Part shown: in pieces, positions 7,887-15,825 of the stretch
Position numbering within the stretch: the first letter of the stretch is position 1
How the letters are laid out: each line of letters opens with the position of its first letter
Source of the DNA: Rhodococcus pyridinivorans
Lineage (GTDB): Bacteria; Actinomycetota; Actinomycetes; Mycobacteriales; Mycobacteriaceae
Direction: 5' to 3'
DNA: 64,000 bases
Assembly (NCBI RefSeq): GCF_900105195.1
Contig: NZ_FNRX01000002.1
Coordinates: 2,976,001-3,040,000, forward strand
Notes under the pieces: model-generated
What the model saw: the letters and a program-made list of their open reading frames with translations, nothing else
Databases searched by the model: none
Told to the model about the DNA's origin: nothing
Position numbers and translations under genes: made by a program

Positions 7887-9194
7887 GTGACCGAAACCGC
7901 CGCATCTGCACCCGCCGGCCCCGGCCGCGAACGTCAGGGGGTCGTGTACCGCAACGGCGCGCTGGGCCGGCGTCCGGCCGTCCCGACGTCCTTCGGCGAC
8001 CTCGAACACGCCGCGCGACGCGCGAGTTCGAAGCGGGCCTGGGCGTATGTCGCGGGCGGCGCCGGCGAGGGACGCACGATGCGCAACAATCGGCGTGCGT
8101 TCGACCGATGGGCGATCGTCCCGCGCATGGCCCACGGAGTCACCGAACGCGACCTGAGTACGACCGTGGCAGGCACGTCGCTGTCCTCACCGCTGTTGCT
8201 GGCACCGATCGGCGCGGGAGCATTGATGGCCGCGGACAGCGACCTGGCGATCGCGCGGGCGGCCGCCGCGACCGGCGTGCCGTACATCTTCTCCAATCAG
8301 GGCTGCAATTCCATGGAGGACTGCGCTGCCGCAATGGGCTCCGCGTCCCGCTGGTTCCAGCTGTACTGGAGTTCCGACGAGGATCTCGTCGACAGCCTGC
8401 TGCGGCGGGCCGAAGCGGCGGGCGCCGAGGCCGTCGTTGTCACCCTCGACACGACGATGCTGGGATGGCGTCCGCAGGACCTGAATCTCGGGTCGTTGCC
8501 GTTCGCACGCGGCGAGGGCATCGCCCAGTACACCTCGGATCCCCGCTTCCTCGACATCGTCCGGCAGCGGATCGACGCCGCCCGCGACACGCTGACGGAG
8601 CGACCCGATGTCACGTTCGGCGCGATCCGCACACTGCTGTCGATGACCCGCAACCATCCGGGTCGATTCCTCGACAATCTCCGCTCCCCCGTACCGCGCG
8701 CCGCCGCGGAGACCTTCCTCGACATCTACTCCAATCCGGGACTGAGCTGGGAGCATCTGGCGACGTTGCGGGATCGGACGCGACTTCCCATCGTACTCAA
8801 GGGAATTCTGCATCCGGACGACGCGCGTCGCGCCGTCGACCTCGACGTCGACGCCCTCGTCGTGTCGAACCACGGTGGACGCCAGGTCGACGGATCGATC
8901 GCCTCACTCGATGCTCTGCTCGACATCCGTGCCGCGATCGGCCGGGAGCCGACCGTGTTGCTGGACAGCGGGATCCGAAGCGGCGCCGATGTCTTCGTCG
9001 CGCTCGCGCTCGGCGCGGACGCCGTACTCCTCGGCCGGCCCTACATGTACGGACTGGCGATCGCGGGTCGGCAGGGCGTCGAGGAGGTGGTCCGCAACGT
9101 GATCGCCGAGTTCGACCTCACCATGGCATTGACCGGTGCCCGTTCGGTCGCCGATATCGACGAACGGTTCGTCCGGCCGAATCCCTCCTTCTGA
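7887..9194 (+). CDS. FMN-dependent alpha-hydroxy acid oxidase, lactate 2-monooxygenase-like
   Basis: The enzyme belongs to the FMN-dependent (S)-2-hydroxy acid oxidising family. Within it the sequence resembles mycobacterial lactate 2-monooxygenase, which converts L-lactate to acetate and CO2. Seen features of the TIM barrel: AWAYVAGGAGEGRTMRNN, LLLAPIGAGALM, FQLYWSSDEDL, LKGILHPDDARRA, the catalytic-histidine segment VSNHGGRQVDG, and the FMN-phosphate motif DSGIRSGADVFVALALGADAV. The product has 435 residues. GTG 7887 was chosen for the AGAGGGGAA ahead of it and because earlier in-frame codons are intergenic. An oxidase or dehydrogenase acting on another hydroxy acid is possible. Confidence 0.88.
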   Translation: MTETAASAPAGPGRERQGVVYRNGALGRRPAVPTSFGDLEHAARRASSKRAWAYVAGGAGEGRTMRNNRRAFDRWAIVPRMAHGVTERDLSTTVAGTSLSSPLLLAPIGAGALMAADSDLAIARAAAATGVPYIFSNQGCNSMEDCAAAMGSASRWFQLYWSSDEDLVDSLLRRAEAAGAEAVVVTLDTTMLGWRPQDLNLGSLPFARGEGIAQYTSDPRFLDIVRQRIDAARDTLTERPDVTFGAIRTLLSMTRNHPGRFLDNLRSPVPRAAAETFLDIYSNPGLSWEHLATLRDRTRLPIVLKGILHPDDARRAVDLDVDALVVSNHGGRQVDGSIASLDALLDIRAAIGREPTVLLDSGIRSGADVFVALALGADAVLLGRPYMYGLAIAGRQGVEEVVRNVIAEFDLTMALTGARSVADIDERFVRPNPSF

Positions 9195-9201
9195 AACAGG
9201 G

Positions 9202-9622
9202 TCAGGCCTTGCGCGCACGCATCTTGCGGTACGGGGTCTCGTCGATGCGCGTGGTGACCTCGGCGACCATCCTGTCGTACGACTCGTTCTTGCGGGCGAT
9301 GCCGATGAGCCGCTTGGTGGTGCGCGCGGCGGCGCCCAGGTTCATCGGGCGGCCCTCGATGCCGTACATCAGGCGCGCCCACTCCGGTAGCAGCGACAAC
9401 ATGTCGTCCTGCACGACGACGAAGGTGAACACCTTCACCGGATTGCCCCACAGGTTCGGCTTCCGGAGCGCGTGCGTCACCTCGGCGGCGGCGAGCGACA
9501 GCGACAACCAGTGGCGCTGCTCGTCGACGTACGCCTCGAGGTCGGCGCGGGTGGCGGGAAGACGGGCCGGGTCTGCGTATCGGCGACAAACGCGTGGTCG
9601 TCGCGAAGTCACGTGCCAGCAC
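9202..9622 (-). pseudogene. 5'-truncated DUF2236 (MpaB-type oxygenase) remnant
   Basis: The last 120 or so codons match the C-terminal half of the DUF2236/MpaB haem-oxygenase-like family: RLPATRADLEAYVDEQRHW, then LLPEWARLMYGIEGRPMN and the basic end. A complete protein would be about 270-300 residues and carry conserved histidines in its first half. That half is absent. Upstream the frame runs into non-homologous Arg/Pro-rich sequence, and then the next gene ends at 9644. No plausible start or ribosome site precedes the homologous part. It converges with the lactate oxidase gene. Probably a deletion product. Confidence 0.65.
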
Positions 9623-9643
9623 CGCGATTTCACCCTCGTCTCG

Positions 9644-10480
9644 TCAGGCGAGGAGCGCGGCGTCGAGCACTCGGCGCGCCGCTGCGGGATCGTCGACATG
9701 GATCGCGAACCGGCTCACGAGCGCTGGACGGCGGCGATGTTCGAAGAAGGCCGGCAAGAGGGCCTCGACGGGTTCCGCGAGGACGAGATCGAGATTGGTG
9801 CCGTCGGGACCGGGCAGGAACAGCACCTCGCCGTCCACACCCGTCTCCGCCGGCTGGAAGCGATGGCGCGGGATACATCGCTGCAGGTTGTCGGCGTCGA
9901 TACGTGCCACGACCTGATGTCCGGAGCGCAGGACGAGGCCGTCCCGTGTCAGAAGATGCGGGTTGACGACACGATCCGCGAGCCACCCCGCGAGAGGAAG
10001 AAGCGAGTACACCGAGACGATCAGCAACGTCCAGCGCAGCCATTCCCACGGCACGAGTATGTGGACCACCGCGATCTCGATGACCGACGCCACGAGCCAC
10101 GCGATCGGCACGCTCATCGTGCCGCGGGTGTAACCGATCGTCGTCACCTCAGGTCCGGCGCCGACCCGACGTCCTCGTATCAGGAACCACAGTGCGCGGT
10201 AGCTTCTCAACTCTGCGCGGATCAGGGCCCCGGGCACGCGGCCGACGAGTTCGTCGAGCACCCCCGCCCACGGTGTTCCGGATCGGCGCAGGATTCGAAC
10301 CCGCAGTGCGCCGACGATCAGCACCAGGATTCCCAGAGGTAGCTCGAATCCGAGCCAGACCTTCAGTGCTGTCACCGGTGTGAGGATGCCCAGTGCAACG
10401 AGGAGGGCGTTCGTACAGGCCACCACCACGGTGAGGACGAGAGCGGCTCGGTGGACGAGCCGGACGGTGCGCTCAGTCAT
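9644..10480 (-). CDS. Membrane protein of unknown function, coupled to MerR regulator
   Basis: The 278-residue product is not recognised. It has two hydrophobic helices at about residues 10-60 (VLTVVVACTNALLVALGIL) and two more at about 130-180 (WLVASVIEIAVVHILV, LLIVSVYSLLPLAGWL). A soluble C-terminal half of beta character (RDGLVLRSGHQVVARIDADN) follows and could be a PH-like domain. ATG 10480 overlaps the MerR stop in an ATGA, so translation is coupled. Earlier in-frame ATGs lie inside merR and were rejected. The pairing suggests that the MerR protein controls this membrane protein, perhaps as a small-molecule or stress response. The function is unknown. Confidence 0.75.
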   Translation of the reverse strand: MTERTVRLVHRAALVLTVVVACTNALLVALGILTPVTALKVWLGFELPLGILVLIVGALRVRILRRSGTPWAGVLDELVGRVPGALIRAELRSYRALWFLIRGRRVGAGPEVTTIGYTRGTMSVPIAWLVASVIEIAVVHILVPWEWLRWTLLIVSVYSLLPLAGWLADRVVNPHLLTRDGLVLRSGHQVVARIDADNLQRCIPRHRFQPAETGVDGEVLFLPGPDGTNLDLVLAEPVEALLPAFFEHRRRPALVSRFAIHVDDPAAARRVLDAALLA

Positions 10481-11316
10481 GCCCGCGCTCCGTCCTGCTG
10501 CGGTCCCGACTGTGCGGCGACGCGCCGGACGAACCCGATCGCGACGGCCTGCTGGGCCGGGTCCGGAAGGAACTCGGCGAGCACCTCGGTGTTCGATTCG
10601 AGGGTAGTTGCCGCCTCGGCTGCCCACGAACCGAGCACCTCCGCCATGATCGGGATGTCGTCGAGCAAGGCGGTCATGCCGTCGATGACGGCGCTGACCT
10701 CGTCGGCTGCCGCGGTGGGATCTTGTCCGGCAAGTGCACCGAAGCGTCGGTAGACGGCGACCATGGCGTGCCGTTGTTCGGGGTCGTCGAGCAGGGTTCG
10801 CATGGCGTCGAGATACTCCGGTGATGCCTGCCCGGAGAGTGCGAGCATCTCCCAGCTGTCGCGTTCGCGGACGAACAGCGTCCGGGTGTGCGGGTCGTCC
10901 TCGCCGTCGATGAGTTCGTCGAACGCGTCGACGATCGGTGACGGCAGGGGCGAGAGCCGGTCGCCGACGCGGTGACGCTCGAGAATCGCGGCGAGTGCCT
11001 CACGTTTGACCTGCAGCGTCCGGATCTGATTGTCTGCCGCCTCGAGCAGCGATTCGAGGTCTGCGGTGAGATCGGACTCGGCATCTCGGTCGCTGCCGTC
11101 GGTGAAGTGGCCGCCGAGGACGGTTGCCACCGCACCCAGTGGAACACCCGACTGGGCGAGCCAGCGGATGCGCAGCAGACGCACCAGGTCGGCGAGTTCG
11201 TAGTCCCGGTATCCGTTGGGTGCCCGTGGGGGTTCGGGCATGAGCCCGAGCCGGTGGTAGTGCCGAACGGCGCGAACGGTGGTTCCCGCGGCCTGGGCCA
11301 AGTCGCTGATCCTCAT
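10477..11316 (-). CDS. MerR family transcriptional regulator
   Basis: The N-terminal 70 residues are a clear MerR winged helix (MRISDLAQAAGTTVRAVRHYHRLGLMPEP, GYRDYELADLVRLLRIRWL), followed by a coiled-coil linker (SLLEAADNQIRTLQVKREAL). The 279-residue length gives a large C-terminal effector domain of about 150 residues without recognisable metal-binding cysteines, so a small organic ligand is more likely than a metal. The ATG lies only 12 bases after a perfect MerR-type operator, implying autoregulation. The downstream membrane protein gene overlaps by 4 bases. Confidence 0.92.
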   Translation of the reverse strand: MRISDLAQAAGTTVRAVRHYHRLGLMPEPPRAPNGYRDYELADLVRLLRIRWLAQSGVPLGAVATVLGGHFTDGSDRDAESDLTADLESLLEAADNQIRTLQVKREALAAILERHRVGDRLSPLPSPIVDAFDELIDGEDDPHTRTLFVRERDSWEMLALSGQASPEYLDAMRTLLDDPEQRHAMVAVYRRFGALAGQDPTAAADEVSAVIDGMTALLDDIPIMAEVLGSWAAEAATTLESNTEVLAEFLPDPAQQAVAIGFVRRVAAQSGPQQDGARA

Positions 11317-11328
11317 GGCTTCAGCATC

Positions 11329-11351
11329 GACCCTGACGCTACGTCAGGGTC
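11329..11351 (-). promoter_or_regulatory. MerR-type operator/promoter
   Basis: GACCCTGACG and CGTCAGGGTC form a perfect 10-base inverted repeat around CTA. On the minus strand the repeat begins within TTGACC, which can serve as a -35 element with the long spacer typical of MerR-activated promoters. It sits immediately before the merR start codon. Confidence 0.8.
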
Positions 11352-11422
11352 AAGCCATGAATGCGTCGGCGCACATCGGGGTGGGAACAACCCGAGAAGG
11401 ACTGCGGTTGAGTGCAGTAAGA

Positions 11423-11440
11423 TAGTTGACAGATCAACTA
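11423..11440 (+). promoter_or_regulatory. Palindromic operator in pirin promoter
   Basis: TAGTTGA-CAGA-TCAACTA is a perfect 7-base inverted repeat with a 4-base centre, 20 bases before the pirin GTG. A -10-like TAAGAT (11418-11423) abuts it, so a bound protein would block transcription. The form is typical of MarR-family sites; the regulator is not encoded next door. Confidence 0.6.
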
Positions 11441-11460
11441 CATGACCGAGAGGGGTTACC

Positions 11461-12432
11461 GTGCCTGCCGTAACCGTCGACAACGTTCTCGCTCTTCCTC
11501 GCGTCGAAGAGCCCGCACCCGAAGCGCTCTCGCGCCCCGTCCTGTCCGTGACCATTGCACCGCGCGGCTTCGAAGGCGAAGGCTTCCCGGTCCGCCGTGC
11601 GTTCGCGGGCATCGAGACGAAGTACCTCGATCCTTTCATCCACATGGATCAGATGGGTGAGGTGAACTACGCGCCCGGCGAACCGAAGGGCACCCCCTGG
11701 CATCCACACCGCGGTTTCGAGACCGTCACCTACATGATCGACGGCATCATGCAGCACCGCGACTCCCACGGAGGCGGCGGCACGATCGGTGGCGGCGACA
11801 CCCAGTGGATGACCGCCGGCAGCGGCATTCTGCACATCGAAGCACCACCGGAACATCTCGTGGTCAGCGGTGGACTGTTCCACGGCGTGCAGCTGTGGGT
11901 GAACCTGCCCAAGGCCGAGAAGTTCGTCGCCCCGCGGTATCAGGACATCGGCGGCGGCGAGGTCGCCCTGCTGTCCTCGGCCGACGGCGGCGCGCTCATC
12001 CGGGTGATCGCCGGAGAACTCGACGGGCACCGTGGCCCCGGTTCGACGCACACACCGATCACCCTGCTGCACGCGACCGTGGCGCCGGGAGCAAGCGTCA
12101 CCCTACCGTGGAACCCCGAATTCAACGCCCTGACATACGTGCTCGCCGGTGATGGCGCGGTCGGACCGGAACACCGCCCGATCCGGACCGGACAGACCGC
12201 CGTCTTCGGTAGGGGTGAAAGCCTGACCATCTCTGCTGCCGCGACACAGGATTCGCGCACCGACGCCCTCGAGGTGTTCGTGCTCGGTGGCAAGCCGATT
12301 CGTGAACGCGTCGTCATGGCGGGGCCGTTCGTCATGAACACCCGCACCGAGATCATCGAGGCGATGGAGGACTTCCAGGCCGGGCGATTCGGCTCCATTC
12401 CCGCCGTGCGCCCGTCGGACGAAAATGCCTAG
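11461..12432 (+). CDS. Pirin family protein
   Basis: Pirins are bicupin proteins; some are quercetinases, others are redox sensors or regulators. The 323-residue product has the first-cupin metal ligands in WHPHRGFETVTYMIDG and further on HRDSHGG and ILHIEAPPEH, the usual His-His-His-Glu set. The Pirin_C region (NALTYVLAGDGAVG, AVFGRGESLTI) follows. The GTG start has AGAGGGG 7 bases upstream. It has its own operator at 11423-11440 and a strong terminator, so it is monocistronic. The substrate cannot be inferred. Confidence 0.92.
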   Translation: MPAVTVDNVLALPRVEEPAPEALSRPVLSVTIAPRGFEGEGFPVRRAFAGIETKYLDPFIHMDQMGEVNYAPGEPKGTPWHPHRGFETVTYMIDGIMQHRDSHGGGGTIGGGDTQWMTAGSGILHIEAPPEHLVVSGGLFHGVQLWVNLPKAEKFVAPRYQDIGGGEVALLSSADGGALIRVIAGELDGHRGPGSTHTPITLLHATVAPGASVTLPWNPEFNALTYVLAGDGAVGPEHRPIRTGQTAVFGRGESLTISAAATQDSRTDALEVFVLGGKPIRERVVMAGPFVMNTRTEIIEAMEDFQAGRFGSIPAVRPSDENA

Positions 12433-12448
12433 ATGGGTAGTTGCGTTA

Positions 12449-12487
12449 GGGTGGCTTCGACCCCGGAGATCGGGGTTGAAGCCACCC
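12449..12487 (+). terminator. Terminator of pirin gene
   Basis: GGGTGGCTTCGACCCCG pairs with CGGGGTTGAAGCCACCC with one mismatch near the middle and a 5-base loop, starting 16 bases after the pirin stop. Confidence 0.85.
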
Positions 12488-12535
12488 AAGTCGGCTACCG
12501 TGCACCGGGTTCATCCTCACGCATGCCACGAATCC

Positions 12536-12572
12536 GGTGTTCTCGACCGCGCTGAGCGAGGTCGAGAACACC
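12536..12572 (-). terminator. Terminator of cupin-DUF1304 operon
   Basis: GGTGTTCTCGACC and GGTCGAGAACACC form a perfect 13-base stem with an 11-base loop. It lies 21 bases past the DUF1304 stop and may work in both directions. Confidence 0.75.
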
Positions 12573-12593
12573 AAATCGTCGGCCGCGCCGCTT

Positions 12594-12998
12594 CTACGCC
12601 AGCGCCAGCGCTACGAGCGCGACCAGCGACGGCACGCTCTGACACAGCGACCCCACCACCCCGGTACCTCGTGGACGGCTCATCGCCATCCGGTCCGAGG
12701 CGAACAATGCCATGCCGGCCAGGAACATGAACGCGCACGTGTAGACGACGAGGGTGCGGCCCGGGGTTTCGTGCCCGGTCCACCACAGGATCATGCCGGC
12801 GAGCGCTCCGGATCCGAGGAAGAGGTTGTAGAAGCCGACGTTGAACGCCCACATCCGCACCGGTGGAACATCCGCAGCGGGGACGCGGAACACGCCCCAG
12901 TGGATGCTCGGACGGCGAAACAGGATCGTCTCCCACACGAAGACCATCAGGTGCACCGCGGCAGCGACCAGGGCCGCGAGTTGCGCAACGACGATCAT
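12594..12998 (-). CDS. DUF1304 family membrane protein
   Basis: This is a 134-residue protein with four predicted membrane helices (LAALVAAAVHLMVFVWETIL, NVGFYNLFLGSGALAGMILW, TLVVYTCAFMFLAGMALFA, SLVALVALALA). The HLMVFVWE segment and the NVGFYNLFL motif are those of the DUF1304 family, whose function is unknown. Its ATG overlaps the stop of the cupin gene as ATGA, so the two are co-translated. The partner cupin and the divergent LuxR gene suggest a common stimulus. Confidence 0.85.
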   Translation of the reverse strand: MIVVAQLAALVAAAVHLMVFVWETILFRRPSIHWGVFRVPAADVPPVRMWAFNVGFYNLFLGSGALAGMILWWTGHETPGRTLVVYTCAFMFLAGMALFASDRMAMSRPRGTGVVGSLCQSVPSLVALVALALA

Positions 12999-13453
12999 GG
13001 CGAGACCTCCTCGGCGAATCGGATTCCGTAACGGGTGGCGATCTGCCCGAACCTGCTCATCAGTGCATCCTCGGGCAGGTGCTCCTCCCCCAGCGCGTCG
13101 AGGTCGGTGAAGAAACCGCTCATCCCGGTCCCGGAGCAGACGAGGAGAAAGGCCGCGTCGTCGGTGAGCACCGAGAAGCTGTTCATCGTTCCCGCCGCGA
13201 TGGTGAGCGTGTCACCGGCGGCGAGTTCGCAGCCCTCGCCGTCGAGGAGGACGAGGATCCGGCCGCGCAGGAGGTGGTAGGTCTTGGGCCAGGGCTCGGA
13301 GTGCAGCGGCGGTGGGCTGCTGCAGGGCGCCTCGACCAGCATGAGCTCGTAGGCGTCGCCGGTCTGTTCACCGGACGACAGCACGGTGACGACGGCATCC
13401 GGCACCGACAATTGCCCGCCCGTACTGGCACGTTGGAGATCAATCGTGGACAC
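12995..13453 (-). CDS. Small cupin-domain protein
   Basis: The 152-residue protein carries one cupin_2 barrel. PPLHSEPWPKTYHLLRGRILVLLDG supplies the first motif (two His, one Glu), and ELAAGDTLTIAAGTMNSFSV the second. GTG 13453 was preferred over the longer ATG at 13531, which would run through the divergent promoter and the inverted repeat at 13488-13507. No clear ribosome site precedes the GTG, so the message may be leaderless. The gene overlaps DUF1304 by 4 bases. The enzymatic or sensory role is unknown. Confidence 0.8.
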   Translation of the reverse strand: MSTIDLQRASTGGQLSVPDAVVTVLSSGEQTGDAYELMLVEAPCSSPPPLHSEPWPKTYHLLRGRILVLLDGEGCELAAGDTLTIAAGTMNSFSVLTDDAAFLLVCSGTGMSGFFTDLDALGEEHLPEDALMSRFGQIATRYGIRFAEEVSP

Positions 13454-13487
13454 AACTGCGACGCTATGGATCCGGAAACAGCCGGAC

Positions 13488-13507
13488 CATCCCCTGAATC
13501 GGGGATG
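13488..13507. promoter_or_regulatory. Inverted repeat between divergent cupin and LuxR genes
   Basis: CATCCCC and GGGGATG flank TGAATC, forming a 20-base inverted repeat in the 87-base divergent gap. Its position lets one protein, perhaps the adjacent LuxR regulator, control both directions. Confidence 0.5.
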
Positions 13508-13540
13508 CTCCGTCTTCCGGATCCAGCGCATACTGGGTTC

Positions 13541-14629
13541 ATGCTCGAAGTGCGGGCGGAGCGCCTACGCCGCGAGATCCTGGAGTTCGCGGGCACCGGC
13601 GTCGGCGTCACCGCACTGCACCAGCGTGCCATCGAACTGGTCGATCGCACCGTACGCAGCGACTTGACGTGCTGGGCACTGTTCGATCCCCTGACCCTGG
13701 CGTTCGGTTCGATGACCAGTGGGCGCAACCGCATTCCCGGTGAGTACGAGCCACTGCTCGCGGAATCGGAATGCGGTGGACACGATCCCGCAACCTTCGC
13801 AGACATCGCCCGCAGTGGACGAACAGTGGTGCGGGCCTCGGATCTACCGTCGACCGAAGTCGCCCACAGCCTCCGGAACGCTGCGGTATGGCGTCCACTC
13901 GGACTCGACCGCGAGGTGCGAGTCGTCTTCACAGTGGACGGGTTGTGTTGGGGAGCGGCGGGTTTCGTCCGCTCGGGTCCGGACTTCACGGATCGGGAAC
14001 TGGAGTTCCTGACAATGACCGCACCGGCGGTGGCGGTTGCGACCCGGGTGGCCGCCGTCCATACCCTGCACGCACGCCCCGGAGCCGATCCCGGTCCTGC
14101 CGTGATCGTGACGGATCCCGCGGGTAAGCCGGTCGCATCGACGGTCGCGGCGCGGATCTGGGAGGATCGGCTCGCCGGTCCGGTGCGACTGGCGCTGCTG
14201 TTGCGGGCGGCAACATTCGGGGCTCGGGCGAGTACGACCGGGGTGTTCCGGGCACGTATCCGCAACGATGGCGGAGGCTGGATCGTCGTCCGTGCGGCGC
14301 CGTTGAGCGCCGACGGCGACGAGGCCCGCACGGCGGTCACGATCGAACCCGCGGCCGACAGTGAACTCACAGACATGCTGTTCGCCGCGTACGCGCTGAC
14401 CGCCCGCGAGTGCGAAGTGTGCACCGACGTGCTGAACGGACTGTCGACGGCCGAGATCGCTCGGCACCGGGGCATCACGCCGAACACGGTGCACGACCAT
14501 CTCAAATCCGTCTATGCGAAGACGGGGGCGGGTAGTCGCGCGGAACTCGTCGCTCGGTTGGCCGGCCGGCAGATGCCCCGACCGTCCCTGTCGCCCCCAT
14601 ACACGCCGACGATCAGGTCCGCGCACTGA
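13541..14629 (+). CDS. LuxR-type transcriptional regulator
   Basis: The 362-residue regulator has a C-terminal LuxR/GerE helix-turn-helix at about 285-340 (LTARECEVCTDVLNGLSTAE, TPNTVHDHLKSVYAKTGAGS). The first 170 residues look like a GAF-type sensory domain. ATG 13541 follows a CATACT -10-like hexamer by 6 bases and may be leaderless. Two earlier in-frame ATGs (13466, 13505) overlap the putative operator and are less likely. It diverges from the cupin-DUF1304 operon, its probable target. The ligand is unknown. Confidence 0.88.
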   Translation: MLEVRAERLRREILEFAGTGVGVTALHQRAIELVDRTVRSDLTCWALFDPLTLAFGSMTSGRNRIPGEYEPLLAESECGGHDPATFADIARSGRTVVRASDLPSTEVAHSLRNAAVWRPLGLDREVRVVFTVDGLCWGAAGFVRSGPDFTDRELEFLTMTAPAVAVATRVAAVHTLHARPGADPGPAVIVTDPAGKPVASTVAARIWEDRLAGPVRLALLLRAATFGARASTTGVFRARIRNDGGGWIVVRAAPLSADGDEARTAVTIEPAADSELTDMLFAAYALTARECEVCTDVLNGLSTAEIARHRGITPNTVHDHLKSVYAKTGAGSRAELVARLAGRQMPRPSLSPPYTPTIRSAH

Positions 14630-14746
14630 GCGATCACGCTCACTACACCTTGAGCGGGGTTGCTCGTTGTATGCCACAGTGCCACTCGGTGCATGCAGCT
14701 GCCACGCCCGAAATCCCTCTGTTCCAGAGCAGGTGACGTCGGCCCG

Positions 14747-14774
14747 TTGTTTTTTGCACCTTGTTGCACATAGT
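14747..14774 (+). promoter_or_regulatory. Probable promoter of nitronate monooxygenase gene
   Basis: TTGTTT (-35) and CATAGT (-10) are 16 bases apart. The spacer holds the direct repeat TTGCAC-CTTG-TTGCAC, which could be the binding site of the PadR regulator encoded downstream. The rest of the 187-base gap shows no feature. Confidence 0.4.
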
Positions 14775-14816
14775 CTGGTGTGAGAGGGACCGCCCTAGAC
14801 GAAGAAGGAACACACC

Positions 14817-15806
14817 ATGACGCTGCCACCGATCCTGTCCGGCCCGCTGAGCCTGCCCCTGGTCGCTTCCCCGATGTTCATCGCGTCGGGACCGGAACTG
14901 GTGTCCGCCCAGTGCCAGGCCGGAGTCGTCGGGTCGTTCCCGGCACTCAACGCCCGTCCCCAGTCGATGCTTGTCGACTGGCTGCAGCAGATCACCGAGA
15001 GCAACGCCGACTACGCGGTGCGCCACCCCGAGGAGTACGTCGCGCCGTTCGCCGTCAACCAGATCGTGCACCGCTCCAACGAGCGACTCGAGCAGGACCT
15101 CGAGGTGATCGTCGAGCATCGGGTCCCCATTGTGATCACCTCGCTCGGTGCCCGAGAGGAGGTCAACGAGGCTGTTCACTCCTACGGCGGCATCGTCCTC
15201 CACGACGTGATCTCGAACGAGTTCGCGCACAAGGCGATCGACAAGGGCGCGGACGGCATCGTCGCCGTCGCCGCAGGCGCCGGCGGCCACGCCGGGACGC
15301 AGTCACCGTTCGCATTGCTCCAGGAGATCCGCCGGTGGTTCGACGGCCCCCTGCTGCTGTCCGGCTCCATCGCCCACGGCCGCTCGATCCTCGCTGCCCA
15401 GGCCGCCGGTGCCGACCTCGCCTACGCCGGCACAGCCTTCCTCGCCACCGAGGAGGCCCGCAGCGCCGACGACTACAAGAACATGATCGTCGACAGCACC
15501 GCCAAGGACATCGTCTACAGCAACCTGTTCACCGGCGTGCACGGCAACTACCTGCGGGGAAGCATCGTCGCCGCCGGACTCGACCCCGACGACCTCCCCG
15601 AGTCCGATCCGTCCGCCATGAACTTCGGGTCCGGTGGCAACACCGGCGCCAAGGCCTGGCGCGACATCTGGGGCGCCGGCCAGGGCCTCGGCGCGATCGA
15701 GTCCGTCGTCCCCGCCCGCGAGCTCGTCCAACGACTCCGCGACGAGTACGAGCTGGCGTGGACGTCCCTCGAACGACGCCGAGTCGCCATGATCGACGCC
15801 GGATAG
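14817..15806 (+). CDS. Nitronate monooxygenase family protein
   Basis: This FMN-dependent TIM-barrel enzyme of 329 residues belongs to the nitronate monooxygenase (2-nitropropane dioxygenase) family, which oxidises alkyl nitronates such as propionate-3-nitronate. Seen: LPLVASPMFIASGPELVSAQ at the N terminus, the phosphate-binding VAVAAGAGGHAGT, the LLLSGSIAHGRSILAAQAAGADLAYAGTAF barrel strands, and a C-terminal GNTGAKAWRDIWGAGQGLG segment frequent in actinobacterial members. The ATG has GAAGGAA 7 bases upstream. The following PadR gene is only 19 bases away and likely co-regulated. Confidence 0.9.
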   Translation: MTLPPILSGPLSLPLVASPMFIASGPELVSAQCQAGVVGSFPALNARPQSMLVDWLQQITESNADYAVRHPEEYVAPFAVNQIVHRSNERLEQDLEVIVEHRVPIVITSLGAREEVNEAVHSYGGIVLHDVISNEFAHKAIDKGADGIVAVAAGAGGHAGTQSPFALLQEIRRWFDGPLLLSGSIAHGRSILAAQAAGADLAYAGTAFLATEEARSADDYKNMIVDSTAKDIVYSNLFTGVHGNYLRGSIVAAGLDPDDLPESDPSAMNFGSGGNTGAKAWRDIWGAGQGLGAIESVVPARELVQRLRDEYELAWTSLERRRVAMIDAG

Positions 15807-15825
15807 CGTGACCTAGGCTGACGCG

